DNA of 64,000 nucleotides from Falciphora oryzae (Eukaryota > Ascomycota > Sordariomycetes > Magnaporthales > Magnaporthaceae). Shown here piece by piece: positions 46,411-57,900 of the stretch. The position numbers and the translations under genes were made by a program. How positions within the stretch are numbered: the first letter of the stretch is position 1; every line of letters starts with the position of its first letter. The notes under the pieces are model-generated. The model worked only from the letters and a program-made list of their open reading frames with translations. It did not search any database and was not told the origin of the DNA. The DNA lies in contig JNVV01000002.1 in NCBI GenBank assembly GCA_000733355.1, positions 536,864-600,863 of the forward strand. The letters run 5' to 3'.

Positions 46411-46724
46411 TCAGGCATCTTCATTGCCAGGCTTCAAATCGTCGAGGCTTGTAGGAGGTAGTAGTATGAAGACACGTCCTTGCTTCCCATAGGCTCCGCT
46501 GCCAGCAAGCCACATCATTTCTTCGTCTGGGCCCGGCGGCTTCAACCAAGAGCCCGGTTTCTTGTGCCACGGCGTCTTCTCCGCCGCCTCCTCCGGGTCG
46601 AGCGCCACGGTGACCAGCTGGCTCCCCTCAAGCCTCACCCGCAGGCGCTTGGCAGCGCCCTCGAGCTCCTTGAAGGGCCGGAGCCCGCCGCCGGCCGCGG
46701 CGCGTGAGCCGTCGCTCAGGGCCA
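46411..46724 (-). pseudogene. Out-of-frame C-terminus of the DUF3176 gene
   Basis: This frame reads VALSDGSRAAAGGGLRPFKE and continues to KPGNEDA and a stop. It has normal protein composition, unlike the Arg-rich frame of the model above, and carries on directly from it. The junction is in the run GGCCCCTGG. It is either a one-base sequence error or a true late frameshift. Confidence 0.65.
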
Positions 46725-49155
46725 CCAGGGGCCAGGGAGGAGTTTTTGAGATCCCGAAGCAGCCGGGCGTCTCCTCCGCCGCCGCTGGACTCGCTGCGGG
46801 CTTGTTCGCTGATGGTGAGCGCCAGGAACGCGGCGCAGGCGACGATCTCGACGGCGAGGAAGATCAGCCAGGGCCATGTGATCTGGACGTAGGACTCGTC
46901 GCGCAGGGCTCGGCCGCTGACGTTGAAGGCGCTTCCGATTTGTACTCCCAGTCGCAGGCTGTAGAAGTGGAGGGATTAGGGGCTTGTTTGAGTGTAACAT
47001 AAAGAAGCGCGTAGCACGCCGGAACGGAAAAGATTGTGCGTGTGTGTGTGTGTGCCAAACTCACCCGTCTGAAAGTTTCGTCGCCAAATTCTGGTAGGTG
47101 GTTTCGAGCCTCCGGCTTCGGTAGGTTGCATCTATCCAGGCTTGACGGTCATAAAGACCGTTGTACACCAGCCCTTGGTCGTCCCCGGATGAAAAGACCC
47201 CAAAGTCGTTTCGGTCGGGAATAGGAGTCTGCATGTATATGGACGATAGCGAATGGACAATGGCCGTGGCGATGCCGAGGGCCCCGAAGTAGTCTAGACT
47301 AAACCTGGAAGATGACGGCTGATCTGCCGATCCTGGCCGCCGCCCGACGTTGACCTCGCCAGCCTGCAAGCGCGTATCGCTTGGCGGAGCCTGTAGGTAG
47401 AGTGTTTGGTTCGCCCACCCGTCGCTGGGCGGCGGGCGGCGGCATTCCCAAAACCACCATTTCTCGCCGCCCGCTCTGCATTCCCCCAGGTTCAAACGGA
47501 ACGGAGGCTTATCCCTGGGGCGCGGGGCTACTTTTGCGGTTGACCGGACCACCCGCGAGTGTGTGATGCCGCCGCGAACCTCCAAGCGGTGGGATTGGAT
47601 GCAGAAGTGAAAGAGGACTTCGAGCGCCCGGTGTCGGAACGTGGCATTCATGGGGATGTGGTCTTCAAGCCAAAGCCCTTTATGACTGCCCTGTAGGGTT
47701 TCTAAAACGCGTGGGTCCTCGATTTGGGGCTCGGTATAAATAAGAGCCATGGAGACGATCCGGGTTTGCATCAAATCCGCGTCGTTGTGGAAGACGGACG
47801 AGTTCTCGTTGGTAAGGGCTCCCGAGAGCATTGCCATGGCGCCCTGGTGGACAAGCCGGACGCTTTTGTCCAACGACACGTTCCAAGTTTTGTATTCAGG
47901 CACAAGGTAGGGGCCGTCTGCCAGGCCTGGGTCGTAGGCAATCGCGGCCTTCACCGCGTTGAAATCGTCTGTCTGTTGGACTGCCAGATCCGAGGTTCGG
48001 TCAACGACCTTGGCGCACACGGCCAGCGATTGGAACTGGTCAAAGGCGCAGTTGCCCGTGGAACAAAAAACGCCCTGAAGAGTAGCCGGCCGATCGCTAT
48101 AGGCGTCCAGCTTGGCGAGCCCAAGAGCCCGCAGGGCCGTCGGGGCCGTGCCGTCCTTTTCGCTGATGTTGTGAACGGCCGAGGTGCGCGCCTCGTCGGA
48201 ATGGGAGGGGACGCTGCGGATAAGGTATCTGATGGCCAGCTGGGTCACCGGGGATGTCACGGTGCTGATGACCGTGAGGGCAGCTCCAAGAACGACGAAG
48301 TGGTTGAGCCGGACCCGGAGGATCAGCTTGAGCGAGCCCCAGACACCCCGGCTCGCCTGGTCGAGGACGTGAAGGTCCATGAGCGGCCTCTCGCTCGTAA
48401 ACAACGTCCACTGCGTCTGGCTGATGGCGGTCGCCACGGGCATCATGATGGCGGCTTTGGCGATGGTGGTAAAGAAGGCGACAAATGTGTTGAGCGTAAT
48501 TTTTAGTGGCCAGGTTGGAAGACTGCGTTGGTCGAAGTGCACCAACACGATAACGATTGCTTATTGTCGGATAAGTATTTTTTTTTTCTTAGTTATTAAG
48601 GAAACTGAGGGGATTATTAGGGGGAAGGCCCATCTTCTTACCGATGAACAAGGCAATGGCTAGGGCGATGCATGCCAACTCGAGCACCCAGACCTTCCAA
48701 AAAGGCCTGATTGGAGTCGATATCGAGGTCGGGGACTCTGCTGTGTTCAAAAGTGATTCCCGGGCGGTGGATTCTGTCGAATCTGTTTCCTGAGTTCCAT
48801 GAAGGAGCGCGAGGGCGGAAGAGGCTTGTTCACCCGAGTTCGGCCTGCCGTCGACCTCCATGTGGAGCTGAGGCGTTTCAACCGCCGGAGAAATGGTGTG
48901 CTCGTCAGCGGGAGAGATGGAAAGACTGCTTTCCACGGTGGCAGTCATTGCTGATGGTCTAGCATTAGTTGTCGACATCTCGAGCTCGGGGCGGTGAGGG
49001 CTGTTGGCATCATCAGACGCTGGAGAGCTGGGGGGCGACGGGGACGTGTCTGGCCTAGCCTCGAGGCGTACTCCCTGAAAGGCGGCCTCGGGGCCGGGCA
49101 GGGACGGCGGGCCGGTAAGGCTAGGCTGCGGAAGGGCGCCCTCAGGCATCACCAT
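46628..49155 (-). CDS. DUF3176-family multi-pass membrane protein, C-terminal frameshift
   Basis: Model as read: complement(join(46628..46958,47065..48559,48642..49155)), 779 residues. Intron 1 (GTAAGA...AAG) joins ALFIG to AIVIVLVHFDQRSLPTWPL, and intron 2 (GTGAGT...CAG) joins KLSDG to LRLGVQIGSAFNVSGRALRD. The layout is that of DUF3176 proteins: a disordered Ser/Pro-rich N-terminus, three spans near the front (ALFIGAIVIVLV; LNTFVAFFTTIAKAAIMMPV; VVLGAALTVISTVTSPV), a long extracytoplasmic domain with N-glycosylation sites, and a last span (WPWLIFLAVEIVACAAFLAL). After LRDLKNSSLAP the frame turns Arg-rich and stops; the neighbouring frame continues with VALSDGSRAAAGGG to 46411. One base is out of step near 46724. 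Function unknown. Confidence 0.8.
47040..47054. repeat. (GT)n microsatellite in DUF3176 intron
   Basis: About seven GT units just downstream of the donor of the second intron of the DUF3176 gene. Confidence 0.85.
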
Positions 49156-50369
49156 GTTATGTAGGACTCGAGGCAGTTGCTGGAAAGAATTTCGTATGCC
49201 ACTTTTCTGGGGACAAAAGGCACCCAGCTCGGTGGAAGGGGTGGGAGACCATGAGGCTATTATGTATTTACATCGAGAATGGAAAGCAAACTACTGCGCG
49301 AATGTAATGTGGGTATAATTGCTGTTCACAGATAATTTCACCTGCGTCACATAATCACGGAGGAGGATGCGTCTCCCATCGTCCTTGGCCATCCGTGACT
49401 ATACTATCTGTCTCTTTGCTTCGCCATTCACCATGATAGGGAAGCTTACCACAGGCGGCTGGCTACATTACCTGCGGTCATGGTTGACGGTCGTACACTT
49501 TCGCGGTAAAAGTCAGCCTTGGATGCTTCGAGAGAACGCCTAAGCCTGTATGGCGACAGAAAAACCTCGGTTATACAAGGAAATTGTCCCATATTGAATC
49601 TATGCGAATTAGCGGTGGCGAGGTCAACGGGATCAAACGCAAGCTGCATCGCGCAGGGAGCACATCGTTGCCCCTTTGGCTGATCGAGGATGGGAAAGAG
49701 TCCCTGTAACTGAGATTCAACGGTCACACCGCCAAGGGGGGCACTGACACAAGGCGCTCTGGCGTAGTGAGTTAATTGATGATGTTGAACCTGCGCATCT
49801 GAGGCGTCTATCTTTGGGACAGGCGTCCTAAGGGGGCTTTCGGCCGCAACGTGCATGCGGCATGGGGCTCCGTAGTCCATCGATCAGGTGGCAAGCCTAG
49901 AAAGGCTACCTACATATGTAGACGAGAAAGGGAGCACAAGAGGGGTTGGTTACGAACACAGGAAGTAGCAATTAGTGGTGTTCCCGTCTTGGATTCGCAG
50001 CTTGTGAATTGGACGCGAACCTCCAAGACTAGCAGTCCCGACGACAAGCCTCGTAAATCATGCTTCTAGTTGTAGTAGTATCTATTAACACCGGGCGGCA
50101 CGGAGCGCCGGCGAGGCCGATTCTCTGTATGCAGGGGCATCACAGAGCACTGTTTGGTGACGGCCGCGAACGTCTCGAGGAGTCTCGGGTCTGCCGGTAT
50201 GTTGTGCAGAAATTTGTGCACGGCCAATGTATCCGGATACTAGTTAGAAAAAAAAAAGAAAACCCCCAATGTGCTGTTCTCAGATTAAATTTACCAGAAG
50301 TTTCCCGCCTCGCAAATACCTCCTGTGACTTCGTCACAATGCCCAGACACCGCCTAGCGTAGGTAGGGG
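49156..50369. other. Intergenic, no gene seen
   Basis: Promoter side of the DUF3176 gene. A minus-strand frame of 144 codons at 49446-49880 has no family feature. Confidence 0.5.
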
Positions 50370-51857
50370 TAATCACTCCAAAAATCACCGTGGTCTCCGA
50401 CCCGCCCGTCTCGAAGACGCTCTCTACATTCCATGACCGATCGGCGCCCAAGTCATCGTCTTTGAGTACGCACCGAAACTAAAAGACCATTCCAACTCGT
50501 CTGAACCTTGTCTCTTCTTTGTTCACAGGATAGATGACGAGCGCGTACTCTATCCCCCATAAAAGTTCCCCTGCCGGTGACACCTGATGCGAGCCATACG
50601 GACGCAGCGCACCCGTACTGTGCCTGTCTCGGTGATGCTGGCACGTCCATCAGTGCAATGAAAAGGGTTCCCTGGAACATCGAGCTCGATCCACTCGCTT
50701 GATAACTTTTCGCGTACCATGATCAAGACTGTTGGAGAAGAGTCGAGACGCAATTCCCATTCTTCGTTCACAGGGGGTCCAAGGAGGGACATGGTGCCGT
50801 CAAAGACCCGACCCGTGACGGCAAGAACCGCAGCCGGGCTCTTAACTCGGCCGGTAGGATCAGTCATCGCCAGAGCGAGCTTTGTGAGCTCGACGGTTGC
50901 GTAAAATCGAATGTCTTCCGTCTTCTGCAGGTCAACGGTTCTAACAAGGGGAAAATTACGTGCGCATCTAGCGACGCCCAGTTCCACGACGGAGCCAACC
51001 AGGTTTGGGGGGTTCTTGGTAACGCCTTGTTGGTGTGGTTTCTCGATTTTTTAGTTACCCATGGCAGATCCAATTTCATAGGCTGCCTCCATAGACCGGC
51101 AATGTATATGTCGTCGCCTCGCTGCGCTGCATTCCGCTTCGCCAAGCTGGACAGGGCGGGGAGTTTGTCGCTCTCAAACGTCAGTTTGAGTCGCGAGTAC
51201 TGCGTGACCGAGCCGTGCCACTGCCGATAGAGTCGGATTTCGCTGCTTTCTTCTGTCTGAGGAGAATGGTATTGCTCTTTAGCCTTCGGTTCGACTGAGC
51301 CGCATTCGCACCATGTGGCTTCCTTGCACTCCCATATCACCCCGTCCAAACAAAAATGAGCAACTCGAGGGGACAGCAGACGCTCCTGAAAAAAAAACCC
51401 AGCCTCGCTCTAGCAACGGCCAGGCCCCATAAAAAGGGCTGCCTGAACCCCTCAGTTCCTCGTAATGACCGTGTGGGATGCTTGCCGATACGCGAAGTGG
51501 AAGTCGCAAATCAGTCTGCCCTTCCATGCGCATCGTACGGTCCCGTGACTGATCTCTGAGGAAAAGACCCTGGGTGGCATCCTTGGCGGCAGTGGCGACA
51601 ATAGTCAAGAACGAGTCCTCGTATACGCTGCACATGCGCGAGGCCTCTAGCTCCAAGTCCGCCTCGTCGCCTTGGATGATGCAGAGAGAGTCGATCCACG
51701 GGTACCTGAGCCCCGGGTATCTTGTCACGGTGATGGCGTCTTGAAACTTCCTAGGGAACCTTTTGAAAGGAATATCTTGAAGATGCTCTCGCAGTGTCTC
51801 CTTGGTCGTTTTCAGCTGCTGATGCAGGCCCCAACAATGGCTCAGGCACGACTCCAA
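50370..51857 (-). pseudogene. HET-domain (heterokaryon incompatibility) gene, disrupted
   Basis: The minus strand carries the HET core: CLSHCWGLHQQLKTTKETLR, FQDAITVTRYPGLRYPWIDS, LCIIQGDEADLELEASRM, VYEDSFLTIVATAAKDATQG, then PLLERGWVF, QERLLSPR..., LTFESDKLPALSSLAKRNA, WLAPSWNWASLDA, GRVFDGT and ALVIYPVNKEETRFRRVGMV. These follow the family order but lie in different frames, with shifts at a T9 run (51389-51397), at CCCC near 50951, at GGGGG near 50557, and a TAG near 50480 just after GMVF. No intron explains them. Functional relatives control self/non-self recognition between hyphae. The N-terminal part above 51857 is not clear. At least four disablements argue for a pseudogene. Confidence 0.8.
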
Positions 51858-53020
51858 ATCGTGTTCTTGATGGACCTCAAAGTGAGCTTCTTCTGTCTTC
51901 CCGGTAGATTCTTCACCCGTCGTCCATGTATTCGCTGGAACTGATACTCATCCACAACCATGGCAGGCCAGCCTAGCGCCTGTGATATCACACCTGAGTC
52001 TCCCATGCCCGCGCTGGAGGCATATGGGCTTGGGCCACTCGAAGGGTTGAAACATTGCATCCAGGCTTGCAACGCCAAGCACAAGTGCCAAGTCTCGGGG
52101 GCAGCTCAACTCCCCAGTCGTATTGTCGACATTGGCCTACCTTCCTTCTCTCCATCGATGGCATGGGTGCCCAATAGCTGATCTGCCAGTAGACAGACAC
52201 ACCGACAGAACCCGCGGAACGCTGCTGATTGTCTAATGTACCAGACCTGGTATTTCCCAGACGGCGGTGCATTGCCCATTCCTTGCAATTCTTGCTGCAT
52301 GAACTGGCATCGTTGGGAAATCCTAGACGAGAGGTGTTGGGCTGTTCGGTATCCTGATGCGCCCGTTGAGAACATGCTTGCAATTGTCGGCGTGATCTGG
52401 AGAAGAATCACGCCAGCTAATGGGCACAAAGTCGTTCTCGGCGGTCAGTTTAAAGCCAGACGGCTTTCGACCGAACCTGAGATGACTCTCCTGACTGGTT
52501 AGGTCAAGGCTGGGCTCCATGATGCTCAAATCGTCGCTGCGATCAGTCATGGCTGCCCAAGGTAGAAGGGTAATTGGGCGCTGCGTGCCTAGGGTGGCCG
52601 GGGTAGCTATCAACCCTCCTCGCGGTTGGGGTTCTTCACTCCAAGTGGATGCGAGATATGGAGTGGTTTGCCTCGTGTGAATTCATACTTGAGGCAAGGG
52701 GATGGACGAGCGGGACATTTGGAGCGTTCCATATCGACTAAACTTGGGAGGTGGTAGCCCGCACATGGCGACCGGGCGATGTACCCACAGTATCAATATG
52801 GTTTTGTTCACTGTGGACCCATTTGGCAACTCAGTTCAGATGAGAAAAAAAAAAATTCACTCGCGTCGCTTCAATTATACCTAGACGCGAGGGTGAACAG
52901 GAAATAGAATCATAACCCCAAGTCGTGGATAAAATAGGGGAAATATTGCGTACGAAGGGAAGACCGTCGGACGGACTGCTCAACTGTCCAGCGCGCTTCT
53001 TCGATTGCCCACGTCTCAAC
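51858..53020. other. Possible HET-gene 5' remnant and cms1 promoter
   Basis: Minus-strand frames at 51988-52613 may include the decayed 5' part of the HET gene, but I cannot join them convincingly. The last few hundred bases should hold the cms1 promoter. Confidence 0.4.
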
Positions 53021-54082
53021 ATGTCTACAGCCGTGAAAAGCTCAATAGCCAAGCCCAAGAAGCGCAAGGCCGCTGCAATCGCCGACGACGGTGACGGGAG
53101 CGCTCCACGGGTCGCCCCTTCGAGCGGAGACAAGAAAAAGAAACGCAAGAAGAGCCGGCCAGCGGGCGAGGATGAGGACAATCTGGACCTGGACGCCGGG
53201 CTGAACCTGGCCCTGGCCAGCATGGACGGCCAGCTGCTCTCGGATCACCTGGCTCAGCAGGTGAGCCGCTTCGGCACCGACCTGAGCTCCGTCGAGTTGG
53301 CCGACCTGCACGTGCCCGCCGGCGCCATCCGGGACTCGTCGTCCTTCGACAAAGGCCCCCGGTCCTTGGAGAACCTGCCCACCTTCCTCGAGGTTTTTGC
53401 TTCTGGGGGCGCCGCTGAGCTGGGTGCCGCCCCTAAGGACAAGGGCGCGCCGCACACCATCGTCGTCGCCGGCGCCGGGCTGAGGGCAGCCGACTTGACA
53501 AGGTGTGTAGCTTGCTTGGGACTTATATCCCTAGATGCCTGCTCGATCTCTGGGATACAACCGTCGCTGACACACTGCCGCAGATCCTTGAGAAGGTACC
53601 AGAAGAAGGGCAACACAGTTGCCAAGCTTGTGAGTTGTTGACTCTCCTTCCGATGAACATCTTGCCTCCGCATCTGGAAACTCCGCTGACTCGGGATTCG
53701 TTGCAGTTTGCAAAACACATCAAGATGGAGGAGGCTGTCTCTTTCCTCCAGAAAAGCCACACGGGAGTCGCAGTCGGAACTCCCACCAGGCTCATGGACC
53801 TGCTTGATAACGGTAGGAGCCTTCCTATTCATGCTTGATCGACGACAGCCCACAACCTTCCCTTCATATTCCTTCCATCACTGACCAAGCCAACACGCAG
53901 GTGCACTTTCTGTCAAAAGCCTCAAGCGAATTGTGGTCGATGCATCTCACATCGACCAGAAGAAGCGAGGTGTCATGGACATGCGAGAGACGGCCCTGCC
54001 TCTTGCCCGCTGGCTCGCCAGGCCTGAGTTCAGGGAGCGATACGTCGATGACGAAAATCCTTTGCACCTGCTCTTCTACTGA
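53021..54082 (+). CDS. cms1: Cms1-like ribosome biogenesis protein
   Basis: Model: join(53021..53502,53584..53629,53707..53812,53901..54082), 271 residues. A Lys-rich N-terminus (KPKKRKAAA, KKKKRKKSRP) and an acidic patch precede the Cms1 domain: TFLEVFAS, HTIVVAGAGLRAADLTRSLR, RYQKKGNTVAKL, FAKHIKMEEAVSFLQKSHTG, VAVGTPTRLMDLLDNGAL, LKRIVVDASHIDQKKRGVMD, ending HLLFY. It resembles a degenerate DEAD-helicase half (GTPTRLMDLL is like motif Ib) without an ATP-binding loop. Yeast Cms1 belongs to the U3-containing 90S pre-ribosome in the nucleolus. Introns are 76-88 nt with GTGTGT, GTGAGT and GTAGGA donors. The frame upstream of ATG 53021 has no ATG. Confidence 0.9.
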
Positions 54083-54981
54083 AAAACAAAGACCACTGCT
54101 GCGCCTGCCCGGTCCTGCCAAGCAGCGGCAATGCTGCACAACCCATCCACCTCCCACGCCAACGTGGCCACGATTTCCTTTACAAGAATGATACCCCTTC
54201 ATGCTTGGAAGTTTCCAGGACAGGAAGATGTCGATTTAGATGCCTGATGTCTGTCTACTGGTTTCGAGTCTTGTCTGCCATTGAGCGAAGAATAACAGAA
54301 GCCTCGTTCTCATTCATCTTTTTCAAAGTGCCGCAAACTCGGGGCTTGGCTGCTGTCCAATATTCGTCGCTTCCAAAAATGCACAGCTGTTGTTGATCAC
54401 GATGGAACGTCAGATTTACGGTTTAGCAGCGAGGGAAGTCGTTTGGTGCCGGGTGGACAGTGTATACCAGCCAGGTGTGGGACAACGGAGGCGCGACTTC
54501 CTGAATTCTCGCCGTCGACCGTCATGGCTTCCGTGGCCAGCCGCTTTGCTGGACGAACGGAGTGCGTGCTGTGCTTGACACGACCAGGGACCAACAGCTC
54601 CTTCCTCTGGGCTGGCTCCTGCCCAAGAACAGCAGAGCAGCATGGCTCGGCTGTCTTTTCTCTCGATCAAAACAGCCCCAGCGACTTTTCTGGATCCTCT
54701 TCCTCTTCTCTCCTTCAACAACCGTCCTCCAACCTCTAGTAAACAACAGCATCATCGAAGGACAGACGCTCTTTTTGGACGCTCTCGTCATTTTTGGATC
54801 TTTGCCAAGTTTCTTGCTAGTGACATTCGTTTGGCCCCTATTTAGGAGATCATCCTTTGCCTACAGCTGTTTTGCAGTCGACTTTCTGCTCGCTCCTTGT
54901 CGCTGCCATTCATCTCCATCAACTTCACTCCAAGGCACTCGGGTCCCGTCCCTCACGCAGGGCGCCGGCTTGGTCGCCACG
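54083..54981. other. Intergenic, CFEM gene promoter and leader
   Basis: C/T-rich towards the CFEM start (54680-54960), as expected for a promoter and 5' UTR. No separate gene seen. Confidence 0.5.
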
Positions 54982-57900
54982 ATGAATTCCACCATGTTTT
55001 GGAGCTTAGCTCTTCTTTGCTCACCCCTTCGGGTCCACGGCCTGGGCTCCTCGATGTCTTCCGCTCAAGGTAAGTATCTTGATCTGCCTCCTTCTGCTAC
55101 CTACTTGCTTCATCCACCGATTGGACTAACCGACACGTTCCTAGACTGTGCTTCGGAGTGCTTGGAGCGGAGCGTGGCCGAGACCGGCTGCCCAGACCTT
55201 TCCTGTCTCTGCAGCGATCCAATCTACAATGAGGTCAGTCCCTGCTCTTCATTCCCCTCAAGCGTCTTCTCTCAGACATGTCACTGACCCTTCTTCATAA
55301 TCCCAGAAACTGTTCGACTGCCTGTTCGACAACTGCCCATCCGACCAGTACACCGCTGCTGCCCAGCAAGCGTACCTCGAATGCCACGACCTTATGCATC
55401 CCACGTCGTCCTCCAAGGAAGACCACATCACGGAGGGTCCCGACGCATCCAGCAAGGGCGTCTTCCCAGACACACCCTCCAGGTTCAGTGGATCCCGCTT
55501 CTGGCCAGGAAACCACGCTCAACGCTACGGCTCCAACGGCGCCGGCTGGGGAGCATCTGTCAAGACCGTCACGTTACTGGCAGCCCCTACCCCTGTTGCT
55601 GCCGGCCCATGGGTCCCTGGACCCTGGGCGCCCGGAGTCTCACCTGGCCCTGCCTCCAACCCCAATGGCGAAGATTGCGATGATGACCTTCTCGGAAACG
55701 GCCAGGGCCGGAACCTCCCTGCCCAAACAGTCACTGTCTTTGCTGTTCCATCGACTCCACCTGCTGTTGCCACGGGGCCGGATCCCTCGGGAGTCATTCC
55801 AGGCACAGACGACTGCGAGGACGGTCTTCCCGGCAACGGTAACGGAAACACCAACGGAAACATTCCAGGGGTAGCCCCTCTGGTCCAGACCGTCACTGTC
55901 TTTGCAGCACCATCAGCACCACCTTTGGCCACAGGGTCCGATGGATGGGGCGCCTCTTCTGGGACAGAAGGCTGCGATGATGATCTTGCCGGCAACGGCA
56001 ATGGAAGCGGCAATAGCAACGGTAACGGTAATGGCAACGGCAACGGCAACGGCCAATGGAGATCACCATCTGTCCAAACAGTCACCGTCTTTGCAGCCCC
56101 ATCCCCAGCACCGGCGGCACCTGTGCCAAATCCAGGCGACTGCGACGATGATTCACTCGCCAATAGCAATGGGTGGAACGGAGGGATGCCCCACGCATCG
56201 CCACCCGCTGCACCAGTCTCTACAGTCACAGTCCTCGCCTCGCCACCCCGCCTCCCGCCTGGCCTCCCGGGTAATGGCTGGCCCGGGTCTGGTGATGGCC
56301 TTGGACCACTCTTCCAGGGGCCCGCCTTCGGTGGCCGAGCTCCTATTGCATCAACTGTCACTGTCGTCGCAGCACCTCCAAGCAAGGTACCAAGTTTCCC
56401 GGCTGGCGGCGGCTTCGGTGATCGTCCCCAGGGTTCCGTCTTTGACGGCCCAGCTCCGCCTGTCTCTACAGTCACAATCCTAGCAGCTCCACCAAGTGCA
56501 CAGTCAGGCTTTGCAGGCAGCGGCAGCAACGGACTCGGATCCAATCCCTTCGGCGCTCCTGGTGGTGGTCGCCCAGCTGCACCGGTGTCTACGGTCACCA
56601 TCTTTGCAACTCCGTCAAGGCCATCGCCCAACCTTTCAGGTGGTGGCAGCGATGGTTTTGGAGCCGCCCCTCAGGGCCCTCGCGCTGGTGGACGCCCAGC
56701 CCCATCCATCTCCACAGTCACAGTACTTGCAGCTCCTACGTCTCCTGCAAATGGTCTCGGAAGTGGCGGAGGCCGGCCTGCGGCTCCTGTCCAGGCTGGG
56801 CCAGCTTCTACCGTCACCGTCCTAGCAGCCCCGGGCTCTGGTTCTGGGCCAGGCACAGTGAACGGCGAAGACTGTGACGAGGGAGCGCAGCCGATGCCTA
56901 CTGTAACTGTGGTGGCGGCTCCTCCAACGGGCGCACCCGCTCAGCCCAACGCTCCTCCTCCCGTCATTGCCTCTCCTCCGGCCGTTGCTTCTCCTCCGCA
57001 AATTGCCTCCCCTCCCCCGACAGTTCCCAACGGCCCCGGCAACGGAGATGATTGCGACGATCCCTCCTCTGGGGGGCGGGGAGGTTCTGGCGGTGATGGT
57101 TCTGGCAGCGGGCATACTGGTCCTGGTGGTTCTGGTGGCGGTCGCCCGGCATCAACTGTCACTGTCTTCGCTGTCCCGAGACCTGCCACTCCCAGGGTCT
57201 CCACAGTCACGGTGATCAGCTCCTTTCCGACAACTCCTGCGAATGCCCCTGCTCTGGGCCCGGGGCCGGAGTTTCCATCCACATACAGCAGTGGTCTCTC
57301 GGGCGCCACGTTGCCTTCGCCTCCATATAGCAGCTTCGACAGCCCCGGGCCAAACGGATTTCCGAATAACAACCCCGGAATGGGCAACCCGATGTCTCCA
57401 GTCACTGTGGTAGCACCAAATCCTCAGGGCTCATACTCTTCCAGAGATATTCACCAAAGCAACTCGGGTCAGTCTCTCACCGGACGAACTTCGAAAGGCT
57501 ACGATTTCGGGAACGGACTGAGTCTCCCTCCAGGCTTTTTGAGTGCATATGGCGGCGACACCATCCACTCACCTCCTTCGATTGGTACGCCCCCAGGTCC
57601 GAACGGTCCTCCCGGTACCCCATGGGGCCCTTTTCCGCCCACAGGGTCGACTGTCTTCGTCACAACGACATCGGTCTCTACGGTGACAGTCCCTGCCTTT
57701 CCGCCCCTGAACAGTATTCCCAACCCGGCGAGGCCCACTGCGACGATTGTCGTGACCTCGCCTCCAGTCGTTGTCCCCAGACCGCCTGGCTTTCCAAGCA
57801 CTCCGCTCGATCCTGTGGTGCCAAATCTGCCAGTAACTCCAGGTTGGCCGACTGTCCCAATCACCCCTGCGACGCCAAATGTCCCCGTCAGCCCTGGTGT

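Noticed and set aside
45904..46492. Protein frames over 45.9-46.5 kb
   Set aside because: The stretch is a 5S rRNA gene and flanks.
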